Of a stretch of 64,000 bases of DNA, positions 14,935 through 30,627 are shown one piece after another (position 1 is the first letter of the stretch; each line of letters begins with the position of its first letter). The notes beneath the pieces were generated by a model. The model did no database searches. It saw only the letters and a program-made list of their open reading frames with translations, and was not told the origin of the DNA. The position numbers were made by a program, and so were the translations under genes. Source of the DNA: Stomorhina lunata (taxonomy: Eukaryota > Arthropoda > Insecta > Diptera > Rhiniidae); contig OW121743.1 of assembly GCA_933228675.1 (NCBI GenBank), forward strand, positions 12,738,871 to 12,802,870, given 5' to 3'.

Positions 14935-17870
14935 AAAATACTCAAATTTTTACAAAAAATTCACATTTTCGCCAAATTCTACGATTTCAAATCGCATATA
15001 CGGCGAAACGCTTAAAGATAATCAAAGTACTCAAATTTTTACAAAAAATTCACATTTTCGCCAAATTTTACGATTTCAAATCGCATATACGCCGAAACGA
15101 TTAAAGATATCGACCTTGGGTTTTCTGTGTTTTATTCTCCCATTTGTTTGTTTTATGATACCGGAAAGCAAATTTATTATTTACAATATTTGTTGAACAA
15201 AGTTTTCAAAAAATTCAAAAATGATTTTTGAAATCGGCCTGAGAAAAAAGTATAATTTTTTAAAATGAAAAAACTACTTAGTTTTTTCGGTTATATAAAA
15301 AAAAACTCAACCATTTAGTACTTATAGGTCATAGAATTGTAAATCATGTCATGTCACTATTACTTTTATTAAATTATTACAAAAAAATTATTACAAAAAA
15401 TTCACATTTTCGCCAAATTCTGCGATTTCAAATCGCATATACGGCGAAACGGTTAAAGATATCCACCTCGGTTTTTTTGTGTTTTATTTCCCCATTTCTT
15501 TGTTTTATTATGCCGTATAGCAAATTTATTATTTGTAATATTTCTTGAACAAAATTTTCAAAAAAAATAAAAAATGATTTTTGAAACCGGCATGAGAAAA
15601 AAGCATAATTTTCTAATATGAAAAAAACTAAGTAAATTCGGTTATATTTTAACAAAACTCGACTATTTAGTACCTACAGGTCATGGAAATATAAATCATG
15701 TCTTGTTTAATCCTTAATTCAATTTTTTGCTGCATACTCATAGGCGTGTCGTCGTGGACGCGAATTTTTGGGGTGAAATTGCAATAACTCCGAAACTAGT
15801 TCATGGATTTTATATTTTGATATCTTTAAATAAAGCTACTTTAGTTCTATTTTATATTCCATTAAATTTGTTTAAATAATTATTTCTAGTGATTAAAATT
15901 TGGGCAAAACCAAAAATACTCCCATTTTTCCCCTAAGACACAAATTTTTGGGGGAAAATTGCAATAACTCTGAAACTACTTCGTGGATTTTGAGTTTTGA
16001 TGACCTAAAATAAAGCTACTTTAGTTTTCTTTTATACTACTTTAAATTTTTTAAATTAATTTAGTTCTTAGTGGTTAAAATTTGGGAAAAACCGAAGATA
16101 CTCACATTTTTCCCTAAGACACGACGAATTTTCGGGGCAAAATTGCAATAACTCTGAAACTACTTCGTGGATTTTAAATTTTGATGACCTAAAATAAAGC
16201 TATTTTTGTTCTCTTTTATACTTCCTTAAATCTTTTAAATTAATTTAGTTCTTAGTGGTTAAAATTTGGTAAAAAACCGAAGATACTCCCATTTTTTTTT
16301 TGAATTTTCGGTTCAAAATTGCCATAACTCTGAAACTACTTCATGGATTTTTATCTTTGATGACTTAGAATAAAGCAACTTTAGTTTTCTTTTATATTCC
16401 TTTAGATTTGTTTAAATAATTTAATTCTTACTTATTAAAATTGGCTCAAACCACAATATACTCCCTTTTTTCCCTAAAATACGAATTAACGGGGAAAAAT
16501 TGCAATAACTCCGAAACTACTTTATGGATTTTGAATTTTGATGACCTAAAATAAGGCAACTTTAGTTCCTTTTTATACTCCTTTAAATCTTTTTAAATAA
16601 TTTAATTTTTAGTGGTTAAATGTTGGGCAAAACCGAAAATACTCCTATTTTTTCCTAAGACATAGATTTTTGGGGGAAAATTGCAATAACTCCAAAACCA
16701 CTTAATGGATTTGTAATTATGATGACTTTAAATGAAGCTACTTTAGTTCTCTTTAATACTTCTTTAAATCTTTTTAAATAATTTAATTCTTAGTGGTTTA
16801 AAATTTGGGCAAATCATTTTTTTCCCCAAGACACGAATTTGCGGGGGAAAATTATAATAACTCCGAAACTATTTAATGGATTTTTAATGTTGATAACTCA
16901 AAATAAAACTACTTTACTGCTCTTTTATTTTTTTTTTTATTTGTGTAAAGATATTAATTCTTAGCGGTTGAAATTTGTTCAAAACCGAAAATACTCCCAA
17001 TTTTTCACTAAGACACGAATTTTAGGGGGAAAATTGCAATAACTCCGAAACTACTTCAGGTATTTTTAATTCTAATTACCTAAAATAAAGCTACTTTAGT
17101 TCTGTCTTATGTTTTAGTAATTGCTTTAAATTCTTTAATTCTTAGTTGTTGGAATTTGAGAAAAACCAAAAATACTCCCAATTTTCCCTAAAAAATAAAT
17201 TTTCGGGGCAAAATTGCAATAACTCCGAAATTACTTCAGGGATTTGTAATTCTAATTACCTAAAATAAAGCTACTTTAGTTCTGTCTTATGTTTTAGTAA
17301 TTGCTTTAAATAACTTAATTCTTACTGGTTGAAATTTTGGAAAAACCGAAAATACTCCCAATTTTTCCATAAGACACGAATTTTCGGGGGAAAATTGCAA
17401 TAACTCCGAAACTACTTCAGGGATTTTTAATTCCAATGACCTAGAATAAAGCTACTTTAGTTCTGTTTTATGTTTTAGTAATTGCTTTAAGTAACTTAAT
17501 TCTCACTTGTTGAAATTTTGGAAAAACCGAAGATACTCCCATTTTTCCCTAAGACACGGGGCAAAATTGCAATAACTCTAAAATTACTTCATGGATTTTT
17601 ATCTTTGATGACTTAAAATAAAGCTACTTTAGTTTTCTTCTATATTCCTTTAAATTTGTTTGAATAATTTAATTTTTAGTGGTTAAAATTTGGGCAAAAC
17701 CGAAAATACTTCCATTTCTTTCATACAAAAAAGTTCAACACTTTGCGGGCGTGTTGCCCTAATTCCATTTTAAAATGCACAGCATTTTTATGTTACATAG
17801 AACATTTCAGGTGGGATTTACTTTTCAATTTCGTAGTTTCTTAAAATAAGGTGCACCCTAATACATACAG
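14935..17870 (+). repeat. composite repeat with about 11 copies of a 180-bp satellite
   Basis: A head section holds a CACATTTTCGCC and GATTTCAAATCGCATATAC box (two tandem copies at 14,942-15,100 and one at 15,378-15,455). After a spacer and GGCGTGTCGTCG come eleven tandem monomers at 15,782, 15,961, 16,145, 16,322, 16,502, 16,682, 16,854, 17,037, 17,217, 17,399 and 17,568. Each has GCAATAACTCCGAAACTACT, AATAAAGCTACTTTAGTT and ACCGAAAATACTCCCA. The tail has GGGCGTGTTGCC and ends near AAGGTGCACCCTAAT (17,848). The same order occurs inverted at 21.2-22.7 kb and direct at 27.6-29.33 kb, so this is a dispersed element and not a local satellite. Confidence 0.82.
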
Positions 17871-18342
17871 ATTATATTATATCATATACATACCAATAAA
17901 TTTAAAAACTTTTTCTAACAGATAACAAACACTTAAGATTGCATATTATACAAAGTCTTACTGACTTTTTATTAATAGATTTTTAATTATAGCTAATTTT
18001 GATAGTATTTTTGTTTTCTATGATAAAAAGGAAATACAATATTTACCCCCTTATGCATAAAAGAAAAAGAAAGTTATGATAAGCCTTTGAATCAATATTT
18101 CCATATATTTCATTTTGTCAAATAAAAGGAAAATACAATATTTAACCCCTTATTCTTAAAAGATAAATCAAGTTATGACAAGCTTATTAATGAAATCTTT
18201 AAAGTAAATTTCTTACAATAAGCCCTTGATAACTTTATTAATCATTTATGAATCTTTAGGATTAAAATAAACTGGTATCTTAGTGCAATACACTACAGTA
18301 AAACTTTTAATACAAAATTTTCAGTTACAAATTTTTCAAGCT
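17871..18342. other. 3' flank of GMC gene B
   Basis: AT-rich DNA. A minus-strand AATAAA lies at 18,239-18,234, about 100 bp past the stop of gene B, and is a possible polyadenylation signal. Nothing else was recognised. Confidence 0.4.
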
Positions 18343-20271
<1,929 letters not shown>

Positions 20272-20290
20272 TCATCGACTATTTACTACT

Positions 20291-20328
20291 AAATGCTGGA
20301 TACTCAAAATTTTGTGGGCTTTTTATGA
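20291..20328 (-). promoter_or_regulatory. probable core promoter of GMC B
   Basis: On the minus strand a TATA-like CATAAAAAG (20,327-20,319) lies about 29 bp upstream of TCCAGCATTTAG (about 20,302-20,291). The same pair at the same spacing occurs upstream of C, D and F, supporting a start near the AGCATT. The predicted 5' UTR is about 30 nt. Confidence 0.5.
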
Positions 20329-20453
20329 ATTTTTAGAGTTATCTTCCAATTTTTTTTTTCAAACTCTAAAGTCGATATAAAATAGAGATAATTTATAATA
20401 AAAAGATAATATGTTATATAGCGTAACATATTATTATATATATAATTTTCAAC

Positions 20454-20500
20454 TCTTATCTAAGTCCGTTTATAACTCCATAAAATTAAGCATATCAGCA
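20454..20500 (-). promoter_or_regulatory. conserved upstream box with GATA motif (gene B)
   Basis: Block reading CTTATCTAAGTCCGTTTATA on the plus strand, so the minus strand has AGATAAG, a WGATAR site. It is conserved upstream of C (26,615-26,662) and D (32,689-32,730). This may be cis-regulatory or simply conserved because the units are duplicated. Confidence 0.4.
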
Positions 20501-20773
20501 CGAGCCACCAAAAATTTGATATCTTTAAAAATTGGCTAAGATTAAGAGACATTGAATTCCATACACGTAAACTTGTTCATGACCTAGTGGCATTCAAAAC
20601 TGTTAAGCAGACCCAGTCGCTTATTTACCAGCCAACAGATAATATCCAAATTATTAAATTTGAACGGATTTGAAAAAGATAAACTAATATTTTTAGCTTA
20701 TTTTAATTCCCCTAAAGAAGTTTGGAAATTCAAAAATATGATTTCATATAATCAAATTGTTCAAAATATTTTA

Positions 20774-20929
20774 CCACCCATGAGGTTATCAAGTATATTC
20801 CTCAAGGCCAATCTTCCTTGATCAAATCTTCGGCGATTTCGGCTCTAATTATTGTGGGAGCTTTTTGTATTTCCAACGGCTTCCAGGCATAATGAAGGCT
20901 TCAAAAACACCTAAATATTCTAAACCCGT
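20774..20929 (-). pseudogene. GMC pseudogene, C-terminal fragment (upstream of B)
   Basis: On the minus strand this resembles the last 50 or so codons of the GMC genes: sequence corresponding to the [14 protein letters not shown] and DLIKEDW regions is recognisable by comparison with gene E's 3' end (for example CAAGGCCAATCTTCCTTGAT and TTATTGTGGGAGC). Small indels break the frame. It lies just outside the inverted-repeat element, and the matching central fragment is on the element's other side at 23,571-23,725. It is an inactive relic. Confidence 0.72.
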
Positions 20930-21026
20930 TATCCGACTGTGAGGCCTCCACTGTTATCCGACTAGGGAGGCCTCTACTTTGAAATTTGTCCACTTTTTAA
21001 ACTAGTCTCGATCTTAGTTCAACTAA

Positions 21027-23456
21027 AGACTATAATATACAAATGTTGTAGTTCCATACATTGATTTGCCGTATGGTCGTTTTGAAAAGTCCCATAGAAA
21101 AGAGAATATATCGCTTTTATTATAATTCGAAAACAACCAACGATTGTCCAATGAGAGAAAGCTAAGGCACAGAACCAAAATAGCTTTACTTCAAGTCATC
21201 AAAATTTAAAATCTATGAAGTAATTTCGTAGTTATTGCAATTTTCCCCCGAAAATTCGTGTCTTAGGGAAAAAATGGGAGTATTTTCTGGTTTTCCCAAA
21301 TTTCAACCACTTAAAATTAAATTATTTAAACAAATTTAAAGAAATAAAAGAAAACTAAAGTAGCTTTAGTTTAAGTCATCAGAATTAAAAATCCATGAAG
21401 TAGCTTTGGAGTTATTGCAATTTTCGCCCGAAAATTCGTATTTTAGAGAAAAAATGGGAGTATTTTCGGTTTTGCCTAAATTTGAAACACTCAGAATTAA
21501 ATTATTTAAAAAGATTTAAAGAAATATGAAAAAAATTAAAATAGCTTTATAATAAGTCATCAAAATTAAAAAACCATGAACTAGTTACGGAGTTATTGCA
21601 ATTTTCCCCCGAAAATTTGTGTCTTAGGGAAAAAATGGGAGTACTTTCGGTTTTGCCCAAATTTTAGCCACTAAGAATTAAATTATTTAATAACATTTAA
21701 AGGAACATTAGAGAACTGAAGTAGCTTTATTATAAGTTATCAAAATTAAAAATCTATGAACTAGTTACGGAGTTATTGCAATTTTACACCGAAAATTCGT
21801 GTCTTAGGGTAAAAATGGGAGTATTTTCGGTTTTACCCAAATTTCAACAACTAAGAATTTATTTATTTAAACAAATTTAAAGGAATGTTAAAGACAACTA
21901 AAGTAGCTTTATTTTAAGTCATCAAGATTAAAAAACCATGAGCTACTTACGGAGTTATTGCAATTTTCCCCCGATAATTCGTGTTTTAGGGAAAAAATGG
22001 GAGTATTTTCAGGTTTGCCTAAATTTCAACTACTAAAAATTGAATTATTTTAAAAGATTTAAAGGAATATATAAGAGAACTAAGGTAGCTTTATTTTAAG
22101 TCATTGAAATTAAAAAGTTACATTATGCATTTAAGGAGTTATTGCCCCGAAAATTCTTGTCTTAGGGAAAAATAAGAGTATTTTCGGTTTTGTCCGAATT
22201 TCAACCACTAAAAATTAAATTATTTAAACAAATTTAAAAACTTCTAAAAGAGAATTAAAGTAGCTTCATTTTAAGTTATCAACATCAAAAATCCATAAAG
22301 TCTTTTTGGAGTTATGGCAATTTTATCCCGAAAATTCGAATTCTTGACAACACGCCTAAGGATATGCTGCCAAAATATGTACCTTAAGATAAATAAATTT
22401 CAAAGTAAGATCAAAGTTACAATTCCATGACCTTTGAGTACTAAATGGCAGAGTTTTGTTAAAATCTAACCAAATTTACTTAGTTTTTTTCATATAAGAA
22501 AATTGTACTTTTTTCTCAGGTCGGTTTCAAAAATCATTTTTTCAGTTTTTGAAAATTTTGTTCAACAAAAATTACAAATAATAAATAAAATTTCCGGTAT
22601 CATAAAACAAACATATAGAAAAATAAAATACAGAAAAATGAGTTTGATATCTTTAACCGTTTTGCCGTTCATGCGATTTGAAATCGTAGAATTTCGCGAA
22701 AATGTGCATTTTTTGCAATAATTTGAGTATATGCTTGTTAAAATATACTTAAGCTTAACATTAATAAAAGTTATAGTGTATATTTTTCCTATATAGAATA
22801 TAAACGTCTTTATTTTTTTAAAATTGGAAAAGCTTAACTTTTTATTTCCCGGGGTCAAAGGTCAGAATTTGGAGTTTTTTTCATTTTCTATAGGAAAATG
22901 ACGAAATATTAAGAATTTATAAAAAAAATTTGTTCAAAATGCAGAAATAAATATATTAATTTAACTTAACATTCAGTCTTTTTATTAAAAAATGTATATT
23001 AACCCTAAACAGTCATGGAGACTAAAATGACCTAAAATTTTTGTTTCTTATGATTTTAAATTTTTTTTTCGTGCTTTAATATATTAAAATTTGTAGTCAT
23101 TTCATAAGCTCATTTTATATTGTAATTAATATTAAAAAGTGCCAAATCCATTGAATTGATAAAATTTGGAACCAAAGACAATATAATATAAAGATATTGC
23201 ACGCCATACATTTTTTTCTGTTATATGTGAAATTAAAGTAGATAAAGAACAATGAAAATCATATAAACGCACAAACAAACATACATTTCATGAGCACGTG
23301 TGTGTGCCTTAGCTTTCTTTCATTGAATAATCGTGTCCATTAGTTGTTTTCGAATTAGAGTAAAAGCGGTTTATTCTTTTTTTATGGGACTTTTCAAAAC
23401 GACCAACTGGAAAATCAATGTATGGAAGTGAAACATCTTTATATAATAGAGTCTTT
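21027..23456. mobile_element. 2.4-kb inverted-repeat element with 180-bp satellite core
   Basis: About 145-bp terminal inverted repeats: 21,027-21,171 is the inverse of 23,304-23,455 (shared ATGTATGGAA, CTTTTCAAAACGACC, TGTGCCTTAGCTTTC). The core (about 21,190-22,340) holds six to seven inverted copies of the 180-bp satellite seen at 15.7-17.7 kb, followed by the GATTTCAAATCGC box in inverse orientation (22,660-22,690). A nested small element, 23,193-23,455, has its own AAAGATATTGCACGCC left end. No transposase. It sits between two pieces of a GMC pseudogene. Confidence 0.7.
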
Positions 23457-23570
23457 GATTTAAGCTATGTAAAATATTTTATAAGCCCTTTATAACGCCT
23501 CTTCTTGCTTCTTCTTCTTCTGCTATCTTTGACTCCCAGTGGAGCAAAGAGCCTCCTCTTCTTGCTCTAA

Positions 23571-23725
23571 AGTAATGAAATTCTATAACGGGTCTTAAAG
23601 AATTTTTAGAAGTTTTGGTGTTAACAGAACCTTTAAGAGCTTCTGTAAGAGTGCTTAAAGGACTAGGCTGTTACATGAGAAATTCCTTTAAATGATCAAG
23701 TAATTGCTTCTCGTTACTGATATCT
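23571..23725 (-). pseudogene. GMC pseudogene, central fragment (between B and C)
   Basis: On the minus strand it aligns with the central part of exon 2 in genes E and F, the region from the YQYL / GPLSTHT stretch to the IEFHHF stretch. Compare plus-strand GAGTGCTTAAAGGAC and AAGTAATTGCTTCTC here with GAGTGCTTAAGGGAC and AAGTAATTGCTTTTC in gene E. Its frame is broken. It is probably the other piece of the relic at 20,774-20,929, split by insertion of the inverted-repeat element. Confidence 0.68.
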
Positions 23726-23871
23726 GCTTTCACTTGAGTTTTTACTTATGTCATTTTTGTCACTTCCGGCATCTTATCTGATATGACTGCTAGTCAAATT
23801 TTTACCGAATGTCAGGAAATTTTTTTTATCGTCTTTAATTATCTTTAAATTTAGAGGGTTTTTCTAATGGG

Positions 23872-24400
23872 TGCTGTGACTTAGCTGGTTAGCACGCCAA
23901 CTACTAAGCCCAACATATAAAATTTTGCCTGCGTTCATGGCTCAGTCAGGGCAACATCAATTTTCGTAATTATTAATTGTCTAATAAATTATTATTTACC
24001 CAAGCACCCATTGGCGATAAGCCTAACAGCTTATGAACACGCCGCCGATGTAAAATAAATAAAGTTGGCTGTGAAACAAAAAGCCAATTGTCCAAAGTCT
24101 AGATTTAAAGTCTTTTAATTTTAAGTAGTTTTTCTTCAAAGTTATTATTTACCCAAGCATCCTCCATCGGCGGTAGGCTAAACAGCTTATAAACACGCCG
24201 CCGATGTAAAATAAATAAAAATGGCTGTGGAACTAAAAGCTAATTATTCAAAGTCTTGATTTAAAGTCTATTAATTTTAAGTCAGTTTTTGTTTTTAATT
24301 ATTATTTACCAAAGTATCCTCCATCGGCGGTAAGCCCAATAGCTTATTAACACGTCGCCGATGTAAAATAAATAAAATTGGCTGTAGTACAGCCGAAAGC
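23872..24400 (+). mobile_element. tRNA-derived SINE-like repeat with three hairpin monomers
   Basis: The head resembles a tRNA gene: A-box-like TGACTTAGCTGGTTAGCACG at 23,877 and a degenerate B box about 50 bp later. It is followed by three tandem copies (near 23,990, 24,140 and 24,299) of a 150-bp unit. In copies 2 and 3 CATCGGCGG pairs with CCGCCGATG or a one-base variant across about 25 nt (copy 1 is degenerate on the left arm). Each unit ends in GTAAAATAAATAAA and GGCTGTG. A related copy with a better B box is at 30,112-30,500. Confidence 0.6.
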
Positions 24401-24529
24401 TAACTATACAAAGTCTTGAAGAATTTAAATTTTAATGTATTTTTCTTATTTCCTTCTTCTAATAAAAACTACAATATCTTATCTATAAATTCAAAATTTA
24501 ATATCTTTAAGTTGTAAATTTATATAGAA

Positions 24530-26524
<1,995 letters not shown>

Positions 26525-26614
26525 ATCTCTAGAGTTAATGTTACCTAAATTCTTATAAATCCTAAGAAAAATTCCATAGTTGAAGTTGAAATAAAGATAA
26601 TGTATAGTTTTTAG

Positions 26615-26662
26615 CTTTTATCTAAATCCGTTTATAACTTTATAAATTTTAGCATATCAGCA
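26615..26662 (-). promoter_or_regulatory. conserved upstream box with GATA motif (gene C)
   Basis: CTTTTATCTAAATCCGTTTA on the plus strand, then an AGCATATCAGCA block, as upstream of B. The minus strand reads AGATAAA, a WGATAR site. Confidence 0.38.
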
Positions 26663-26932
26663 GGAAGATCCAAAAAATTTGAGACCTTAAAATTGGCTTA
26701 AGATTAAGCGACATTGAATTCCATGATCCAGTGACATTCAAAACTGTTAAGAATACCCAGTCGCTTATCTACCAGCCAAAAGATAATATTCAAATTTTTA
26801 AATTTGAACAGATTTTAAATAGATAAAGTTAGATTTTCATTCCCACCAAAAAGTTTTTATTTTTTTAAAACATTTTGGATAACTCCAAAATATGATATCA
26901 GATAATCAAAATATTAAATAAAATATTTTCCA

Positions 26933-27197
26933 ATCATGGGCTTCTCAAGTATTTTTCTCAAGGCCAATCTTCCTTAAAAAAATCTGCATCCATTTCGTTT
27001 ATAATTATTGTGGAAGCTTTTATTAGTTTCATCGACTTCAAGGCATAGTGGAGTCTTCAAAAAACTCATAAATATTCTACACCCTTTAAATCTAGTCTAG
27101 AATCATCACAGACCTTATCATCAGTTTCTATACCCATTTTACCTACCCCCACATGATGGCAACAAGTCTAAGATAACTCATAACATCTCCAAAACCA
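26933..27197 (-). pseudogene. GMC pseudogene, C-terminal fragment (upstream of C)
   Basis: A longer sister of the relic at 20,774-20,929. On the minus strand it runs from the C-terminus back through the [11 protein letters not shown] region to the region encoding [10 protein letters not shown] (plus-strand CACATGATGGCAACAAGTCTA compares with CACATGATGATAACAAGT in the intact genes). Frameshifts and substitutions, such as loss of the glycine-asparagine stretch, make it non-coding. It ends abruptly at the left terminus of the inverted-repeat element at 27,196. Confidence 0.8.
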
Positions 27198-29598
27198 AAG
27201 ACTCTAAAATATAAAGATATTACACTTCATACGTTTTTTTCTGTCAAAAGTGAAATTAAAATGGATAAAGAACAAAGAAGAACGCACAAACAAACATACC
27301 TTTGATGAGAACGTATTAATAGTTATTAGGGTTAAGATATATTTTTTTTAATAAAAAAGACTTAATGTTAACAAAAATTAAAATATTTTTGCATTTGGAA
27401 CAAAATTTGATAATAAATTCTTAATATTCCTTCGTTTTTCTATAGAAACTGAAAAAAAACTCCAAATGCTGACCTTTGACCCCGGTGAAGAAAGGGTTAA
27501 ACTTTTCCAATATTTAAATAAAATAACTGCTACATTAGTCTGAGGAAAAATATTTACTATTACCTTTATTTATTGTTGACTATTGTTACAATTTAACAAG
27601 CATATACACAAATTATTACAAAAAATTCAAATTTTCGCGAAATTTTACGATTTCAAATCGCAATCACGAAGAAGCGGTCAAAGCTATCGAACTCATTTTT
27701 TTGGGTTTTATTCTTCCATTTGTTTGTTTTATGATACCGTTAAGAAAATTTATTATTTGTAATATTTGTTTAATAAAATTTTCAAAAAATTAAAAAATCG
27801 TTTTTGAAACCGGCCTGAGAAAAAAGTATAATTTTCTTATATGAAAAAATCAAAATAAATTTGGTTATATTTTAACAAAACACAACTATTTAAAACCCAC
27901 AGGTCATAGAATTTTAAATTTTAAATTTTTTACTTTAAAACTAATTTATACTTAAGTAAATTTTTTTAATTGCATATCCTCAGGCGTGTCGTCAAGTGCA
28001 GGAATTTTCGGGGAAAAATTGCAATAACTCCGAAACTATTTCATGGATTTTTAATTTTGATCACTTAAAGTAAAGCTACTTTAGTTCTCTTTTATATTTC
28101 TTTAAATCTTTTTAAATAATTTAATTCTTAGTGGGTAAAATTTGGGCAAAACCAAAAATACTCCAAATTTTTCCCATACAAGTTTAACACTTTGTGGACG
28201 GATGCGGCTATATTTTAACAAAACTCAACTATTTAGTACTAACAGGTCACAGAATTGTAAATCATAACTTATTTTGAAATAAATTTATTCTTAAGTAATT
28301 TTTTTTTGTTGCTGCATATCCTAAGGCGTGTCGTCAAGAATACGAATTTTCGGGGAAAAATTGCAATAACTCTGAAACTATTTCATGGATTTTTAATTTT
28401 GATGACTAAAACAAAGCTACTTTAGGTCTTCTTTATATTCCAATAAATTTTTTAAATAATTTAATTCTTAGTGGTTTAAATTTGCAAAAATGCTCTTATT
28501 CAAAAAACTTTGACACTTTGTGGGCGGATGCGGCAATTGTGACTTAAAGTAAAGCTACTTTAGTTCTCTTTTATATTCTTTTAAATCTTTTAAAATAATT
28601 TAATTTTTAGTGGTTAAAATTTGGTCAAAACCCGAAAATACTTCCATCGTTTTCACTACTGAGGAAAATTGACATAACTCCGAAACTACTTCATGGATTT
28701 TGAATTTTGATGACCTTAAACAAAGCTAATTTAGTTCCCTTTTTTATTTTATTCAATTTTTTTTTTAATAATTTAATTTTTGGTGGTTGAAATTTGGTTA
28801 AAATCGAAAATACTCCAATTTTTCCCCTAAGACACGAATTTTCGGGGGATAGTTGCAATAACTCCGAAACTAGTTCATGAATTTTAAATTTTGATGTCTT
28901 AAAATAAAGCAATTTTAGTTTTATTTTATCCTCCATTCATTTTTTTTAATAATTTTATTCTTCGTTGTTGAAATTTGGGCAAAACCGAAAACACTCCCAT
29001 TTTTTTTCCTAAGACACAAATTTTCGGGAAAAAATTCCAATAACTCCAAAACTACTTAATGGATGTTTAGTTTTGATGACTAAAACAAAGCTACTTTAGG
29101 TCTTTTTTATATTCCAATAATTTTTTTAAATAATTTAATTCCTAGTGGTTTAAATTTGCAAAAATGCTCCTATGCAAAAAACTTTGACACTTTGTGGGCG
29201 GATGCGGCAATTGTTCCCCTTATGCAATTTTGAAAAAAAAATTTGCTTAGTATGTTTTTATGTTATGTAAAACATTTCTAGGGGGAGTTACGATTCAATT
29301 TCACACTTTCGTAAAATAAGGTACACCCTAATAAAGATATTGCACCCCATACATTTTTTTTCGGTCAAAAGTGAAGTTAAAATGGATAAAGAACAATGAA
29401 AAACACATAAACGCACAAACAAACATACATTTCATAAGTACGTGTGTGTGCCTTGGCTTTCTGTCATTGGGTAATCGTCTCCATTAGTTATTTCCGAATT
29501 AAAGTAAAAGCGGTCTATTCTATTTTTTATGGGACTTTTTAAAACGACCATACGCAAATCAATGTTTGGAAGCGCAACATCTTTATATTATAGAGTCT
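27196..29598. mobile_element. 2.4-kb inverted-repeat element with 180-bp satellite core (second copy)
   Basis: The left end, AAAGACTCTAAAATATAAAG (27,198 onward), is the inverse of the right end near 29,578-29,598 (CTTTATATTATAGAGTCTTT). The core holds the GATTTCAAATCGC box at 27,650 and several 180-bp satellite monomers in plus orientation, interrupted and partly deleted, between about 27,990 and 29,180. A nested 265-bp element occupies 29,333-29,598. The core orientation is opposite to the copy at 21.0-23.46 kb. Coding capacity was not seen. Confidence 0.65.
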
Positions 29599-29711
29599 TT
29601 GATTTATGCTATGTTATATTTTATATAAGCCCATTATATCCCCACTTCTTGCTTCTACTTCTTCTGCTATCCATGACTCCCAGTGAAGCAAAGGGCCTCC
29701 TCTTATTGCTA

Positions 29712-29875
29712 TAAACTGATGATATTCTATAATGGGTCATAAAGCATTTTTAGAACTTTTGGTGTTAATAGAACCTTTAAGAGCTTCTGTAAGAGTGCTT
29801 AAAGGACTAGGCTGTTACGTGAGATATTCCTAAAGATGATCCAGTAGTTGCTTCTCGTTAATGAGATCTCCTTTC
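29712..29875 (-). pseudogene. GMC pseudogene, central fragment (between C and D)
   Basis: Nearly the same sequence as 23,571-23,725 (shared GAGTGCTTAAAGGACTAGGC and CAGTAGTTGCTTCTCGTT-like blocks) and alignable with the central part of GMC exon 2. Its frame is broken. With 26,933-27,197 it forms one pseudogene split by the inverted-repeat element, with about 340 bp of coding sequence missing between the pieces. Confidence 0.7.
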
Positions 29876-29903
29876 ACTAAAGTCTTAACTTATTTTAAAT
29901 ATA

Positions 29904-30047
29904 TGTGACCCAGTCTATGAAAAAGGTGTCTTATGACGCAAAAACTTATTTTATTATTTAAATTATTTTCGAAATCTTTAGCTAATTTTTCGAAATTTTG
30001 TTTTTGAGTCACAAGCTACATTTTTCCTATTCATAGACCGGGTCACA
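29904..30047. mobile_element. 144-bp MITE with terminal inverted repeats
   Basis: Begins TGTGACCCAGTCTATGAA and ends TTCATAGACCGGGTCACA, an 18-bp inverted repeat with one mismatch. The interior is AT-rich. It is absent from the sister unit near 23.75 kb, so it inserted after the duplication or was lost there. A truncated relative lies at 5,389. Confidence 0.8.
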
Positions 30048-30111
30048 AATAACAAATGTTATGAAATTTTGCGTTCGACTTCAATTATCTTTAAATTTAT
30101 AGGAGTTTTTG

Positions 30112-30500
30112 TACTGGGTGCTGTGGCTTAGCTGGTTAGCACGCCAACTACTAAGACTAACATATAAAATTGTGCCTGGGTTCGAGCCTCAGTCACGTCA
30201 TCATCAGTTTTTGTAATTACTAATTATCTATTAAAATATTATTTACCAAAGCGTCCTTCATCGGAAGTAAGCCTAACAGCTTACTAACACGCCACCGATG
30301 TAAAATAAATAAAATTGGCTGTGTAACAAAAAGCTATTGTAATTGTTCAAAGTCTAGATTTTAAGTCTTTTAATTTTAAGTAATTTTTCTTCAATATTAT
30401 TATTTACCCAAGCATCCTCTATCGGCGGTAGGCCTAATAGCTTATTAACACGCCGCCGATGTAAAATAAATAAAATTGGCTGTAGTACAGCCGAAAGCTT
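30112..30500 (+). mobile_element. tRNA-derived SINE-like repeat (second copy)
   Basis: The head has A box TGGCTTAGCTGGTTAGCACG (30,123) and B box GGTTCGAGCCTCAGTCAC (30,179), with pol III-like spacing of about 55 bp. Two tail units follow (near 30,240 and 30,402). The first stem is degraded (CATCGGAAG / CCACCGATG) and the second is intact (TATCGGCGG / CCGCCGATG). The tail ends in GTAAAATAAATAAAATTGGC. Confidence 0.65.
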
Positions 30501-30627
30501 ACTATACAAAGTCTTGAAGAATTTAAATTTTAATGTATTTTTCTTATTTCCTTCTTCTAATAAAAACCACAAGATCTTATCTATAAATACAAAATTTAAT
30601 ATCTTTGAGTTATAAATTTATATAGAA